NCBI GenBank assembly: GCA_026419775.2
Contig: JAOPGA020000945.1
Location: 1-60,927 of the forward strand
DNA from: Acrasis kona
Lineage: Eukaryota > Heterolobosea > Eutetramitea > Acrasida > Acrasidae
Length of the DNA stretch: 60,927 nt
Direction: 5' to 3'
Shown here: one piece after another, positions 46,896 through 58,452 of the stretch
Layout of the letters: each line of letters starts with the position of its first letter
Numbering within the stretch: position 1 is the stretch's first letter
Notes under the pieces: generated by a model
Told to the model about the DNA's origin: nothing
Databases searched by the model: none
The model's input: only the letters and a program-made list of their open reading frames with translations
Made by a program: the position numbers and the translations under genes

Positions 46896-48001
46896 ATGAA
46901 TTGGTTCGGGTGTGGGCATAACAGGTACAAACAAATATGTGACGATGGTGGGCTTATATACAAGTTTCAGAAGATGCAAACCCGAAGTGACGTGGTTTCC
47001 ATACTCTCAGATCCAACAAACCTTTACCAAGTAACGAACGAGGGTGGGGTTTACATCAAAACCCGCGATTCTTTGCTTCTCCCATTATCAGAAAAGAAAT
47101 TTAAATTCATTGACGTTGAATTGCAATGGAATGTTGCCATTACAAGTTCAGTTTTCATGAGGCTTGGCGACTAAACCAAATAGATGAAGAGATTTTATAC
47201 GTCTGGCGACATCCCCAAAATCTTATAAACATGTCAGAAAAGCTACCTAATTGCTTGAGAGAAGTCAAATTCAAACAAGCAACTGCATCAAGGAATGATG
47301 GCGATTTATACAACATTTATGCCTTGACAAGTAAGTCTTCAAAACTTTTAAATACTTACATTAAAGCAACTGGAATGATTCTCCTACTTCAAATTGATCT
47401 ACTCGGAAACCTTATATCAAGCACTCAAAAGTTACCTGGAAAGTCGAACTTTACAAGTTTAACTGTTGGTGGAGATCATTTCATCGCCATTGATAACGAC
47501 GGCTCGTGCTATTCATGGGGATGTAATAATTACCTTCAATGTGGAATAACAGATGATCATAATAAACAAATAATCACTTTTCCCAGATTTATTCCTGAAC
47601 CCGCTTGCATTACTAACTTGCTCGACGTTCCAATCACGTCTGCAGCATGTGGGACTTCTCATTCAATCTTCTTATCAAACATAGGAGACGCGTATACTAT
47701 AGGAAGTAATCAATACCATCAATGTGGTGTTGCAGAAGACAATAAAACTCAACTGCATCCGGTACTAGTCGAGTCTGCATCTGAAGAATTGGAAAATGTT
47801 GACTCTGTGGTCTGTGGTGCTCACTACACTTGTTTGTTGACAAGTAAAGGACAGTTGTTTACTTGCGGAAGTAACAAGAGTGGAAGTGCTTGTCAAGGAC
47901 CAGACGTCCAAATAATTAAAGAATTTACACAGGTTGATTTTGAGGAGAAGGTCAAAAAAGTTAGTGTCGGTCAATTATGGAATACATTTGTGGCCACTTG
48001 A
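46896..48001 (+). CDS. RCC1-like repeat protein (second of two)
   Basis: Exons 46896..47145, 47184..47330 and 47367..48001, introns 38 and 36 nt, 343 aa. The first intron (GTTCAG start) is needed to keep frame. The second is a multiple of three without stops, so a naive frame reads through it. RCC1 blades: WNVAIT, SLTVGGDHFIAI, YSWGCNNYLQCG, SAACGTSHSIFL, VVCGAHYTCLLT and LFTCGSNKSGS. It starts MNWFGCGHNRYKQ, a typical RCC1-like opening. It ends 91 nt before the aminotransferase. Confidence 0.8.
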
Positions 48002-48092
48002 TTCGATCTTCAATAAAAGTTCTTCTTCACAAGCTTCCTCTTTGCGTCATTGTAAAAGCAACACACAACCACATTGTCAAGTATACACAACA

Positions 48093-49238
48093 ATGATCCC
48101 TCCTCGTGTATTCAAGTTGGAGAGATATTTTGCAAAGTATGAATTCTGTACAAAGCATTTGTTGTGTTGTAGTGACTGCGAAACAATGACAATAAAAGAC
48201 GTGCTTGGACTTACTGATAATTGTGATGAATTAACGCGAAGCTTGCTTGACATACCACTAGGCTATACAGAAACAACAGGTGATCTATCATTGAGAAAAA
48301 ACATATCAAGGTTGTACACAAACATTGATGCTGAATCGATAGTAGTTACCACCGGTGCTGTGGAACCTCTTTTATTGTTCTCAATTACTTGTCTGGAACC
48401 TAATGATGTTGTAATCATACAAAGCCCTATATACCAGGCACTGGAAGAGGGTCCAATGATTCGTGATTGCAGGATCTTACATTGGGACATGGTTGATAAT
48501 GAAGCAAACAAATGTTGGTCATTTGACATTAAGGACCTTGAAAAGTTATTTGAACAAAACAAAGTAAAAGCTTTAATTTTGAACGCCCCCCACAATCCCA
48601 CTGGTTTCAATCCAACATTAACCAATTTTAACAGGATTATTGATTTGTGTCGTAGACAAGGAACAATCTTATTCTGTGATGAGGTTTATAAATTTTTAGA
48701 TCACGACGATCATGCGGAACATCTTCCTAACGCAGCAGATGCTTATGAAAATGCAATTTCAATGAACGTTATGACAAAATCTTTTGGCTTGGCAGGTCTA
48801 CGTATTGGTTGGATTGCTTCCCAAAACAAACAACTCTTGGATAAAATTGCATCAGGTAAGGATTACACAACGATATGCAATAGTGCACCAAGTGAATTTA
48901 TTTCAAAAGTAGCGTTAGATAAGCACAAAGTAATTCTTAACAAGAATAGAGAAATAATACGAAAAAATCTCGAAGCAGCAGATCAATTCTTTTTGAAGCA
49001 CAAGGAAACTTTTGAGTGGAGGAAGCCGACGGCAGGACCAGTGGGACTTGTGAAATTCAAGAAGGGAAGTGTGGCAGAGTTTTGTGATAGAGTAGTCAAA
49101 GAAGCAGGTATATTATTGCTGCCCTCTGGTATGTATGATGCAGAGCACTTGGAATCTTTTAGGTTAGGATTTGGTAGAAGTAATTTTATCGAAGTTCTTA
49201 ATGTATTTGACGATTACCTCACATCAATAAATTATTAA
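48093..49238 (+). CDS. PLP-dependent aminotransferase, class I/II
   Basis: ATG 48093 gives 381 aa. Fold-type I landmarks are TTGAVEPLLLF, NAPHNPTG, CDEVYKFL and the Schiff-base lysine, Lys229, in MTKSFGLAGLRIGW, with the phosphate-binding Arg in that same block. The C-terminal FRLGFGRSNF carries the carboxylate-binding Arg. A Cys-rich N-terminus (about 20-30) is unusual. It transfers amino groups between an amino acid and a 2-oxoacid; the specificity cannot be read from sequence. Confidence 0.88.
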   Translation: MIPPRVFKLERYFAKYEFCTKHLLCCSDCETMTIKDVLGLTDNCDELTRSLLDIPLGYTETTGDLSLRKNISRLYTNIDAESIVVTTGAVEPLLLFSITCLEPNDVVIIQSPIYQALEEGPMIRDCRILHWDMVDNEANKCWSFDIKDLEKLFEQNKVKALILNAPHNPTGFNPTLTNFNRIIDLCRRQGTILFCDEVYKFLDHDDHAEHLPNAADAYENAISMNVMTKSFGLAGLRIGWIASQNKQLLDKIASGKDYTTICNSAPSEFISKVALDKHKVILNKNREIIRKNLEAADQFFLKHKETFEWRKPTAGPVGLVKFKKGSVAEFCDRVVKEAGILLLPSGMYDAEHLESFRLGFGRSNFIEVLNVFDDYLTSINY

Positions 49239-49478
49239 CCCTTGGTTAACAAATGTACCTATAAATGATGGATGTTGTGTATGTTCTAAAAAAGTGATTA
49301 ATTTTGTGATGCAATCTGCAAATCTTGTCGTGTGCCCAAGTACTGTCTCCTGTGGAAATTCAACCCCTAATATCGTACTTGAAAATTCCGCTTCGGCACT
49401 TCTATTCTTCGTCAAATCCCTACGTCGGGATCTCGAATTTTCCTTTGTCAACTTGATACTCCGTAATTGAATTGTGAA

Positions 49479-50414
49479 ATGATTAGAGCACTTATACTAG
49501 TTGCTGCCATCTTGATCAGTCAAGTAGTTGCATCTGGAACAATCATTACTGTAGCAAACATAACTGATGACAACTTTGCTATTGCAACTCTGAACACCGA
49601 TGACAAGATATTCAAAGTAGTCAAAAAGATTGAATACAGTTTGCCCGACCATCAACCCATCGATGGTACCGTTTTATGCGACAATAGATACTTTTTAATG
49701 TTCATTAATGATCCCAAGAAAGTAATAAGCTTTGACATTAATACAAATCAACACGAGTTGATTCTAACAGAACAAGCTGTTGCCTCTGCCCAGTTTGTTA
49801 ATGGAAAACTACTTGCAGTCACAGTCGACGAGAGCATTGTTGAATTAGATTGTAGGTCACTAAAGACAAAGAAAGTCCTTACTGCCAAAGTTCCTTCCAA
49901 GTATGTTGAGCAGATGAAGGGTACAACAAAAACCAATAAACATTTAGTCCTCAGCATCACTGATACCAGTGTAGAGGGATTACCGAGCACATTTGTTCTT
50001 GTCGACAGTGACAATGGTGATCTCAAACCAGTTAACAACACTTGCGGCTACTTTGCCGATATCCAGTTTGACTCCAAATCCAACTCTAACTATGGAATTG
50101 CATCCACTTTGATCCATGCCGAGGAGGCTCAGGATAAATTGGTTCGCTCCAATGTGTACACTGGAGAATGCGAAGTCATTGTAGAGAGCTTGAGCAAGCA
50201 ACTAGACATTCCTCACGGAAATGCAATTTACGGTGGTATTGGATATGACTCATCAGAGGGAGAGCATGGTAGTTACTTATTCTCCGTTTATGATTTGGAG
50301 AGACATAAAGTCAGCACCATCTTTTATGATGTTGATAAGAAGGAAGTAAGGTTGAATGTAAGACTGCCAGGTGGCACTTTGGGAAAAGCACAATTTTTGA
50401 AACAAGAAAAGTAA
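49479..50414 (+). CDS. secreted protein, beta-propeller-like
   Basis: ATG 49479 gives 311 aa with a signal peptide (MIRALILVAAILISQVVASG). The remainder alternates short strands (KLLAVTVDESIVELDC, VSTIFYDVD) as in a beta-propeller, with NxT/S sites. No family was recognised. It lacks a membrane anchor and a retention signal, so secretion is likely. Confidence 0.65.
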   Translation: MIRALILVAAILISQVVASGTIITVANITDDNFAIATLNTDDKIFKVVKKIEYSLPDHQPIDGTVLCDNRYFLMFINDPKKVISFDINTNQHELILTEQAVASAQFVNGKLLAVTVDESIVELDCRSLKTKKVLTAKVPSKYVEQMKGTTKTNKHLVLSITDTSVEGLPSTFVLVDSDNGDLKPVNNTCGYFADIQFDSKSNSNYGIASTLIHAEEAQDKLVRSNVYTGECEVIVESLSKQLDIPHGNAIYGGIGYDSSEGEHGSYLFSVYDLERHKVSTIFYDVDKKEVRLNVRLPGGTLGKAQFLKQEK

Positions 50415-50558
50415 TAAACATAATATTTTACATAAAATAATCTACATTTTAAATCACATGGATCCAATCCGTGTGCATAAAAGTTTTTGTTTCTTATTAA
50501 TGCGGGTAAAATCAAATTGACTATATTCTTCGTATTGTTCTCTGCTTCTCTAGAAAGG

Positions 50559-50989
50559 TTAGTCTATCTGCTTATTGGCTCGTTTACGTACTTTTGCGGA
50601 CCGATGCCATAGGTTATCAAAGTCTATTAAGTCGTCTTTTTCTTGGAGCAGAAGTTCTAACCGCTTCTCGTTCAACTCTTCTTTAAGGATTAATAACTCT
50701 CTCTATGATTTGTTGAGTTGTTTTCACATTATCGACAAAATACCTTGTCTCTCTCATAATGGTCTATTATAGCAAGCAAATCATTTATTCTATTGTCTTT
50801 CTCATTAAGGAGTTGTTGGAGTTTATCGGTATGACAACAGTTAGGACAATGAAAACATGATTGCATTTTACCGTTTATTGAATTTAATTGGCGGCAATCA
50901 ATCAGATTTTTGTAAAAAAGACGACACATGACTTTTGAGTGGACAATCGGAAATGTTTTACTATTGGATGACTCAAAGAGTAATTTCAT
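50559..50989 (-). CDS. coiled-coil protein with Cys/His cluster, start uncertain
   Basis: Exons 50745-region: 50744..50989 and 50559..50702, joined by a 41-nt intron, phase 0. The protein has a CFHCPNCCH cluster and a coiled coil to the end (RELLILKEELNEKRLELLLQ). The frame is open upstream to about 51155 without an ATG, so an upstream exon may exist; ATG 50989 is the first available. A zinc-binding scaffold is plausible. Confidence 0.5.
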
Positions 50990-51374
50990 TAAAGAGTGTA
51001 ATTTTATCAGTTCTGTAGTTGCTAAGTTAATCCATATAGTGCAGGTGACTTTGTGACACAAATAAAGAACCGGGTTTATAATTTTGTAGCACAGTGTTCT
51101 ATTAACGAATAGTCTTAGTTTTATAAGAAGCCAACAATTGATCCACAGAAGTATTCACCTTCTGTATTACTTATCTCATCAGTGTATGAATGGAGCAATT
51201 GAATAAATATTGACCAGTTAGGTAGCTATTGAAAGAAGCATAGATTCTTAGGATTCGAGTTCATCGTGTATGGTAAGCCCTATTTCGAAATTATACCTGT
51301 TGAACCAACCTTAGAACAAACAAGTTCCGTTTGTAAAGCATGTCATCACTTTGACAGCTGTTAAATTTTGAGGA
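50990..51374. other. gap with possible upstream exon of the coiled-coil gene
   Basis: The minus-strand frame of the neighbouring gene continues to about 51155. Nothing else is supported. Confidence 0.35.
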
Positions 51375-51909
51375 ATGAGTGTTACGACATCCAAAGGTAA
51401 CGACTATAACTCTTCACGTCACTAAACACATTTTGACACAGCCCTCTTGCTTGAAAAATTGAATGAAATAGGTGCTGATGCCAAGCGGTTGAAAAAAACT
51501 ATTGTTGTCATGGAGTTACCATTCGTTGCAGACGAGTCTGATATGAAAAAATACTTTTCAAAATGTAAGGGTAGCGTAAGAAGTATAGATATGTACGTTA
51601 ATCTGTAATAATTAATAATAACATTTCACCAGATATAGGTCAGGAGCGTTGATATTTTCTAGTGCGATTATAGAATTTTCTTCGTCGAAAGGAGCGCAGC
51701 AAGCGCAGGAATTGGCAATGAATGACAATAAACTTACTGGGGAGTTTGACATTGTTGTGATGAATGCGACGGACTTTTTAAGCAACAAAAAACCTCAGAG
51801 GAAAAAGAGCATGAAACAAATAAATACTGGAAATGTTACTAATAGGGATAATACAGCAGAAACATCCGATCTTGACACGGCTGGCGAAAAGAAATGCCGG
51901 CTGCAGTAG
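51375..51909 (+). CDS. small RRM-like RNA-binding protein
   Basis: Exons 51375..51396, 51442..51592 and 51633..51909, introns 45 and 40 nt, 149 aa. The middle and last exons form an RRM-like fold: KKTIVVMELPF (RNP2 strand), ESDMKKYFSKCKGSVRSIDI, then YRSGALIFSSAIIEF (RNP1-like strand) and a second helix. The aromatic residues at RNP1 are weak, so RNA binding is inferred. A basic tail contains KKPQRKKS. The first exon encodes only seven residues. Confidence 0.65.
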
Positions 51910-52197
51910 AGTTGTACATTATTCGAAGAGAATTTTTTTAAGCTATTGAATCGACATTATACCATCAAAAATTAAAAATAAAATGTGTTATTCTAAATTT
52001 CATATTCTGAGTTTTGTATTTTCATGTGATTTGCACGGCGCATTTGCACCCACTCAATTGAGCTAATTACAAGTATTAAATCCAGATGTTTATTTGAGAA
52101 GAAAAGATGAAGTTTGCATTTGTTAAATTTTTTAGGTCACCTTTATTTTGAAAAATTCTGGTTGAGTTCATTTTGCAATTTTGACGGAACTTTAAAC

Positions 52198-53148
52198 ATG
52201 GTGAAGGAGTTCCACGCCAGAGATCCAGTTACACCAGAAAACTCCTGTTACGTAGAAGCTAACGAATGGAACGAAAAGAATTAGCAAAGTATAATAAGTC
52301 AAAGGAGACATACAATACTTTTAGGACCAAGCCAAAGTGGAAAATCATCAAAAGTTATTCTACTTAGGATTGTATTAAATAACAGCGGCGAATATTTATG
52401 CTTCTACACTTCCGCTCTCTACATGGCAGAAAATCCGAAAGATCTATTCGAGCAGTTCAAAAAGCAAATCAAAAACCAACTTTTGCAACTTGACCAGAAG
52501 TACAAAAGTGTAGAGTTTAACAACTACGGCGAACTATTTGACAACGAAAAGATTGATAAAAAGATGGTCCTCATCATTGATGAGATCGATGCTCTAGGGG
52601 CTGATACTATTGATGCTCTACAGAGACAAGCTTTCCTCACCGCGATCAAAAATCATTAGGGGGTCAGCGCAAAACTGGTATCATCAATAGCCGTTTCGAA
52701 TGTTTTTGGAACTTACGTAAACGACACATTGGGAAGCTCCCCATATAACATTACCGACGTTGTGAACGCACCATATTTCACTTTCGAAGAAACAAAAGGT
52801 TTGTTTGCGCAGTACGAAGAGGAAACTGGTTGTAAATTGGATCCCCTAATCATCCGAGCAATCTTCGATTATACTAATGGTGCACCTGGTTTATTGGGTC
52901 AACAACTTGATCTTATGCGTCAAAACCTCAAAAAAATACCCAACGCAATGCAGTGGTGTCCTTTCTTGAACTCTAAAACATGTGTAAATAACATTCTACG
53001 AACTCCCAATTACTCTCTAATGTGGGATCATCTTACTGTCCACCTGGGTACAAGGAGAAAGTTTATATTAGTGCGTTCAGAAAAGCGTTGGACCTGTTAT
53101 TATCCAATCAATCAGTTCATAAGGAAGAAGTACCTGTACCTGGTGTGA
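52198..53148 (+). pseudogene. CR-type (Crinkler/RHS-like) P-loop NTPase, broken copy
   Basis: ATG 52198 opens a ~27-residue frame that shifts twice before 52325. A P-loop then reads GPSQSGKS and the Walker B is VLIIDEIDAL. An in-frame TAG at 52657-52659 splits the domain, after which the frame runs on through SNVFGTYV, SSPYNI and TNGAPGLLG. A further shift near 53020 leads to an unassigned frame up to 53300. The order matches the 58476-60393 copy. The RT fragment begins just downstream. It is not functional as read. Confidence 0.65.
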
Positions 53149-53347
53149 GCATCACGTCATGTGATTCGGTTATCTTGTTGTCTAGAGAACAAATTGGTAT
53201 TGAACACGCTGCCACTGTTACTATAACTTTGACTGTTGGTGCAAAGTCTTTGTCTTGGCACGTGTCTTGGGGTCTATGGATAGACTCAACACCTTTATAA
53301 CGATTACAACCCATTAGGTTGACCACTCACATTGAACACGTGTATAC

Positions 53348-54046
53348 TTGAGGTTACTTGATATGGCACATGGGGCTCGGATTTATATTGATATGGCACA
53401 TGGGGCTTGGATTTATTTCTCGGAAGCGTTTGAAGAAACTCGACCACAGATACCGAGAAACAGAATACCAGTACATCATTTAGATGCAGTTCGTTCTCAA
53501 GTACGTAAATTCCATGAGAAGGGATATTATCGTAGAGAGGCTAGAGAAAACATTCGATCCTTTTTTGCAGTACATACACGTGAAAGAGAAAAGGACCCCG
53601 GGAGGCCTCGCATATTGATTGATTGCAAAAGATTGAGTCAAAAAATGTGTAAATTCTACATTAAACTACCTGGTTTGCAAGAGATGCAACAATTAGTACA
53701 AAAATATCGTGGCGGATGGGCAGTGACACTTGACCTTAGCGAGGCTTTCTTCACTATACCAGTATGCGAGGAAGACCAATTGTATCTCGGAATCTGTCTA
53801 GATGCAGAATGTTTTGTTTATACATCCATGCCGCAAGGAATGCGAACATCAGGATTCGCCTGTCAAAAGATGACGAGCAGTGCAGCCAAGAAAGTTTCGG
53901 AAGATATTCTAGTTTTTTATGATGATTATGTCGTCGCGGAGATGACTAAAGTTAAATTGATGGATAAGACAGACAAATTGGAAATGGCCATCAAGGATCA
54001 CAATTTAAAACTTAATGATGACAAATCGAAACGAGATCCTAAAGAG
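53348..54046 (+). mobile_element. retroelement reverse transcriptase fragment
   Basis: An open frame covers part of an RT domain: RILIDCKRLSQ, LPGLQEMQQL, VTLDLSEAFFTI with a first catalytic Asp, LYLGICLD, MPQGMRTSG and a YDD active site in VFYDDYV. It ends right after LKLNDDKSK, inside the RT domain. No RNase H, integrase or long terminal repeat is visible. The type is uncertain (DIRS- or Ty3-like order). At 54046/54047 it meets, antisense, the linker exon of a minus-strand CR-type tail gene. Confidence 0.7.
53358..53417 (+). repeat. tandem duplication, 2 x 30 bp, in the RT fragment
   Basis: TTGATATGGCACATGGGGCT followed by a near-identical 10-bp part, repeated once. The period keeps frame (DMAHGA.IY twice). 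It lies at the 5' edge of the fragment. Confidence 0.85.
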
Positions 54047-54699
54047 CGCTCCACCACCCACTACAATAACATGTTGAGTACTTTTGTGTGTTGTGTGCGA
54101 CTGGTTTACTGGCCTTCTCACGACTTGCTTCATTGGCGAATGCCAAAATGGTTTCATCCCGTGAGATAACGTTGGTGTCACTGATTAGAGCATATTTCTC
54201 ATTGCTAATGACGGGCGGATCGGTAAAACCAAACCTGTTTTTGATCAACGTCCTCAAATCCCCAAAATTTTTGGGCAATATAATCAACTCCGGAGCGTAT
54301 ATATCTGCTACTATAATTTTAAAATGTGTGGGACTTACACTCTCTTTGTTGCTGACCACTTTGACCACTCTGAGATGCATCACGCGGCGCTACAATATTA
54401 CTCACCTCATTGAACTTCCTCTTCTTCGCCACATGAGCATCAGACGCCTCGTCTACAGAATAATATTCTAAGTTGATCGTTTTTACATCGTCTAAACCAT
54501 AATGAATGTTTAGAGTCTTAAAATCATCATCATGGTGTATATAGATCAGATTACAAAAATCATTTTTAGGGAAATGATAAATCTTGTCAGATGCGTGAGC
54601 TGTGTGTTTTGATTCCACATTTTTCCAATCAACCACCCACATTTGATCAAGTTTGAGTTCCTTCTTATATGTTCGTGCTTGTGTGTTAATGTGGTACAT
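54005..54699 (-). pseudogene. CR-cluster tail gene: W-domain plus ubiquitin-like module, truncated by RT fragment
   Basis: Three exons on the reverse strand: 54339..54699, 54110..54310 and 54005..54060, introns 28 and 49 nt, both phase 1. Exon 1 starts MYHINTQ and has a domain around MWVVDWKNV and LIYIHHDDDF, homologous to a stretch at 59736-59950. Exon 2 has the ubiquitin-like module (PELIILPKNFGDLRTLIKNR, DETILAFANEAS). Exon 3 begins at a split Met codon then Gly-Gly-Gly, but after GGAGCG it becomes antisense RT sequence and stops 18 codons in. It may be expressed as a truncated protein. Confidence 0.6.
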
Positions 54700-54709
54700 T
54701 AGTGTACCA
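54692..54709. repeat. inverted repeat over a start codon
   Basis: TGGTACA, loop TTAG, TGTACCA. Perfect 7-bp arms. The minus-strand ATG of the tail gene (54697-54699) lies in the left arm. Confidence 0.8.
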
Positions 54710-55348
54710 ATTTCGGAAGTGGGTTGACGAGAAACTTCTCAGAAATCATTACAACTTCTTGGAAACCATTACAACTGATCAGAAAGCTACGAACACTAGT
54801 GATTTAAAAGCGAGAATGAACACAAACAACAATGACATGAACACAAAAAGCAGAAATACAGTCCCACCACAGTCATTTGTGCAATTATTACAAGCGGGCA
54901 ACATGCAGAGAATTCCAATTCCAACCATTCTCTCCACCACCATTTACCCATTCAAGACAGAATGGGTTTCTTGTATGACTTTGACTGCAAAGTTATATGA
55001 CACTTTATTTTGTTGTGCTAGCTTGTAAATTGATACAGAATTGTCGTTATTTAAAAAATTGTTCCAAAGTGTCTCAAGTGTCTCTATCGTGCGACTGTCT
55101 GCGCGCACTCCATTTTAGTACACTGTTCCATGCTTGTTCACGTACATTCCATCTTCCAGTCTTGTTGAACCGACCATATTCGCCGCTTGAAATCACTCTA
55201 ATTACAATATCCTTTAAGAACTTCCGAGAATATTACCAAAGGCCACCAGAAATTTCTGTGGCGGAATCCTTTCACAAATTTTACAATTGACAATATAAAA
55301 AACTATTTAAATCCAGGTTGACACTTTATTCCGTTGTAACACTCAAAA
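54710..55348 (+). other. gap with two unassigned open frames
   Basis: Forward frames 54702-55028 (first ATG ~54817) and 54997-55290 overlap and look partly protein-like (ISFKNFREYYQRPPE at the end of the second). Neither has a recognised domain. They may be remnants of another cluster member. Confidence 0.3.
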
Positions 55349-58300
55349 ATGGAAAACCATCTTCCCCACATTGCATTGAATGACAAATCCGTACTAAAGT
55401 TATTAGAAGTTTGGTCCCGAAACTTTGTATCTTCCGAACAATACTTAATTGCAACCAATCCCGCAAATGATTTAATACGATATGTCACTCTTCCTTTTAG
55501 TGGACAAATGTTCGGCGCTGGTAAAACAAGGTAAGTCATTCTAATCACATTATATATCGACCACGTCAAGATTTGGTTGGGAACTGCAAGGAAGATTTTC
55601 TACTTTTATCGAAGACCCTAGCATCATGAATACCGATAAGCCTCAATACTATTTAGATATTATAAACAAATTGGCATTACAAGACCCTAATTTAACACAG
55701 TATTCGTATCTACTTTATAAGGTGGAAGATAACATCAACCGTGTGGGGGAGACACGTGATACAGGTGATGAAATCCTCACAATTCTTCATGACTTGGCAA
55801 ATAGGCTGGTGTTAGATGGAGCCCGAACGTTTAGGGCATGGTGCAGCAATCAAAGCATTGAGAGATTAAAATATGATGTAACAAGCAGTCTTAAGCGAAG
55901 TTGTAAGTTCCTATCGTCTACATAATATTTAATAATTTTAGACCGCCCAATGATTGACTTCGCAAATTTTGTGACCGATTATCTTAAAAGGAAGCGATTG
56001 ATTCTACACTTGGATGAAATCGAAGTACTTTTAGACAAAATNTATCCTACCGATCATACAAGAGGAATGCGACTTGTCATGCAATGTTTGATTGGCTTAA
56101 CGCTTAGTGGCAAAATACTTCCATATGTATCTGGTAGATCATCCNTCATCTTCTCTATTGGTAAAAGCAGGAGTGGAAACAATTCGCCTTGTCTGGTCAA
56201 CAATCTCATCATGAATTGTTTTGAAGAACAACACATCATTACCATTGTTAACGAATTTGAGCGCCGTAAATCGTTTGTGCTTAAAAATGATGAAGCGAGG
56301 ACACATTTTGCAGCGGAGGTTCAAAGATACACTAAAGGAGTGCCAATTCAAGTCAATGAAGTAATGCGAGCCGCAGAAAAACACCTTTCAAAAAACGAAA
56401 GCGATCCCGTCGACATAAAAGCTATTGATGTTTTTCTGGGAACTACTTTTGTACAAGAGCTCACCAATTATGAAGCAACTTTTGCGCCGCTGCGGCAATT
56501 NACACATGAGCAAATGTCTAACCCTCAGTTATCCGACGCATACTGCATGCTGCTCTCCTTCTCTTATCTGAATGTACCTATATCACAAGATGACTTTGAT
56601 TCCTCTCATTTTGATTTACCTGAAGGCATAATTCAAGGAAAAGCCATCAACATTGTTGAGCTTGCTAACATTTTCGGCCTCACCATTTCTAACAGCCCCC
56701 CCGACGTGCGTGTGGTCGCATCATACTACAGCATATATTTGGCTAGAGAAAAGGTCACATCCCAGAGAACTCCTCTCATGCCAAGTCATTATATAAAGGG
56801 CGATAATCCAACAAGTGCGGGTGATCTACTTGAAATTCAAACCAGGTCTTGTATTTATAACTATTTAAAGCACGCAAGTCAAAACACCACCTATAAGTCT
56901 TTGTTTCCTTTTCTTGAGGGGGAGGTTGCCCAGACAAAATGTGGACGATTCAAACACGAGGTGATGAACATACCTAAACTCGCAACAATCGCAAGTGGAA
57001 GGTGGAAACACTTATGTGAGAACGCAAAATTGCTAAAAAATCAAATTGATCTTTCAAAATTGATCAATAACGATTATGATGCAGCATTATTCCCCATGAT
57101 CAATTTACACATGGAACCACATCGTTTATTTTATCCTACGAAAAACACATCTCATTCTTTCGATGAGATGATCAAAATTCCTTTGGATTCTGATGACCAC
57201 TCAAAAGGTCAAGTTCGATTCTTGCATGAACCACTGACTACATTTGTTAACAACAAACAAACAACGGAAATTCCTCAGCAACCCGAGGGATTCAACAAGA
57301 CATATGATACATCAAAACTTTATGAAGACACCCACATGAATAAATACACATACATTTGGATTCAGGGTCGTAACCTCAAAAATGCTATTGATTTTNCACA
57401 ATTTTCGAAGCATATCAATACCTTGAAAGATGTATTTGGCCAATCGTTTACATGTTCAATTTACATGTTATTTGTTTCGACCGAATTTAATAGTGAATTT
57501 ATAACACAGAGAAAATTAGAGGAAGAAAGATACGCTGAAGAGAATAATATTAAAATAAGCAGTGATTATGTTGTAGTTCGTGCAAAAGAACTTTACAATA
57601 AGAACAATCAAAAAACTATCGTGCCTGATTCCGTTACACCAGTTATACTTCTAAAAGAAGGAGTCAAAAAGCTTATTGGGGATGTAAATCTAGAATTGAT
57701 TGAGGCATTTACAAAAAAGAGGGCCCTACCATTTCCTTTGGCAGCAAAAAGCTTTATTATTAAGAAGCGTAGAGTTGATTCAAGTAAGTCACACAAAACA
57801 AAAGTACTTATATATTGTAGTGCAGAGTGGTAGTGGATCTGGTCAGCAACAGGGTACCATTATCATCAAGAATGGACAAAACAATTTGATCACACCAGAG
57901 GTGATTCTATTGCCCAGCACGAATGCAGAATTGAGGGAATTGATCAAGATCAAGTATGAATTTACAGATGCATTTGTCATTAGCAACGAGCAGCTTTGTC
58001 TGTTGAATGACATCAAGGTTATCAGATCAGGTGCAACTATTTTGGCATTTGCTAGTCAAGCGATCTTGGATGAAATCAGACAGAGACAGAATCGAAGTAA
58101 GTCACACACAACACACAAAAGTACCCAAATGTTATTAGTGGGTGGTGGAGGTCAGAGTGGAGGTAGTGGTCAGCAGCAGACTCAAGAGCAAAAGGCGGCG
58201 TATGAGGAGATGAAGCATTTATCAGATGGACTTGGTACTAAAGCGGAGAAAATAGACGCTTTGAGGGAATATTTGACCCAACACGGATTAGACGGAGAAT

Positions 58301-58452
58301 TGGTGGAGGCAATTAGAGCGCAAAAATATGTTGGAAGATCATTTGCAGATGTGAGCAAGGCAGATCTTAGGTATTGTAAACTCGCCGCAGGAGATATTTG
58401 GGAAGTAGAAAATTTCTTTTCGCAGAAGTTTGGTAGAAAGCTACCAGAATAA
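55349..58452 (+). CDS. intact CR-type multidomain protein: P-loop NTPase, possible nuclease-like region, ubiquitin-like module, helical tail module
   Basis: Five exons: 55349..55530, 55571..55902, 55942..57783, 57821..58096 and 58139..58452, with introns of 40, 39, 37 and 42 nt. All restore frame, giving 981 aa. Walker A is GQMFGAGKT (end of exon 1) and Walker B LILHLDEIEVL (exon 3). The C-terminal half of exon 3 has a WIQGRN strand that could belong to a degenerate restriction-endonuclease fold; that is inference. Exon 4 is a ubiquitin-like module (PEVILLPSTNAELRELIKIK, GATILAFASQ). Exon 5 is a Gly/Gln-rich linker and a helical module (LREYLTQHGLDGELVEAIRA). Four n bases leave single unknown residues. 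Stop and next start are 23 nt apart. Confidence 0.75.
57784..57820 (+). other. conserved family intron A (phase 1)
   Basis: GTAAGTCACACAAAACAAAA... ending TTGTAG, before the ubiquitin-like exon. Sequence similar to introns at 58097-58138, 60040-60079 and, reversed, 54061-54109, although introns elsewhere in the window share nothing beyond splice sites. Confidence 0.8.

Noticed and set aside
49224-49451. 75-codon minus frame between aminotransferase and secreted protein
   Set aside because: No good start, no domain, and it overlaps the aminotransferase end and the promoter side of the next gene.
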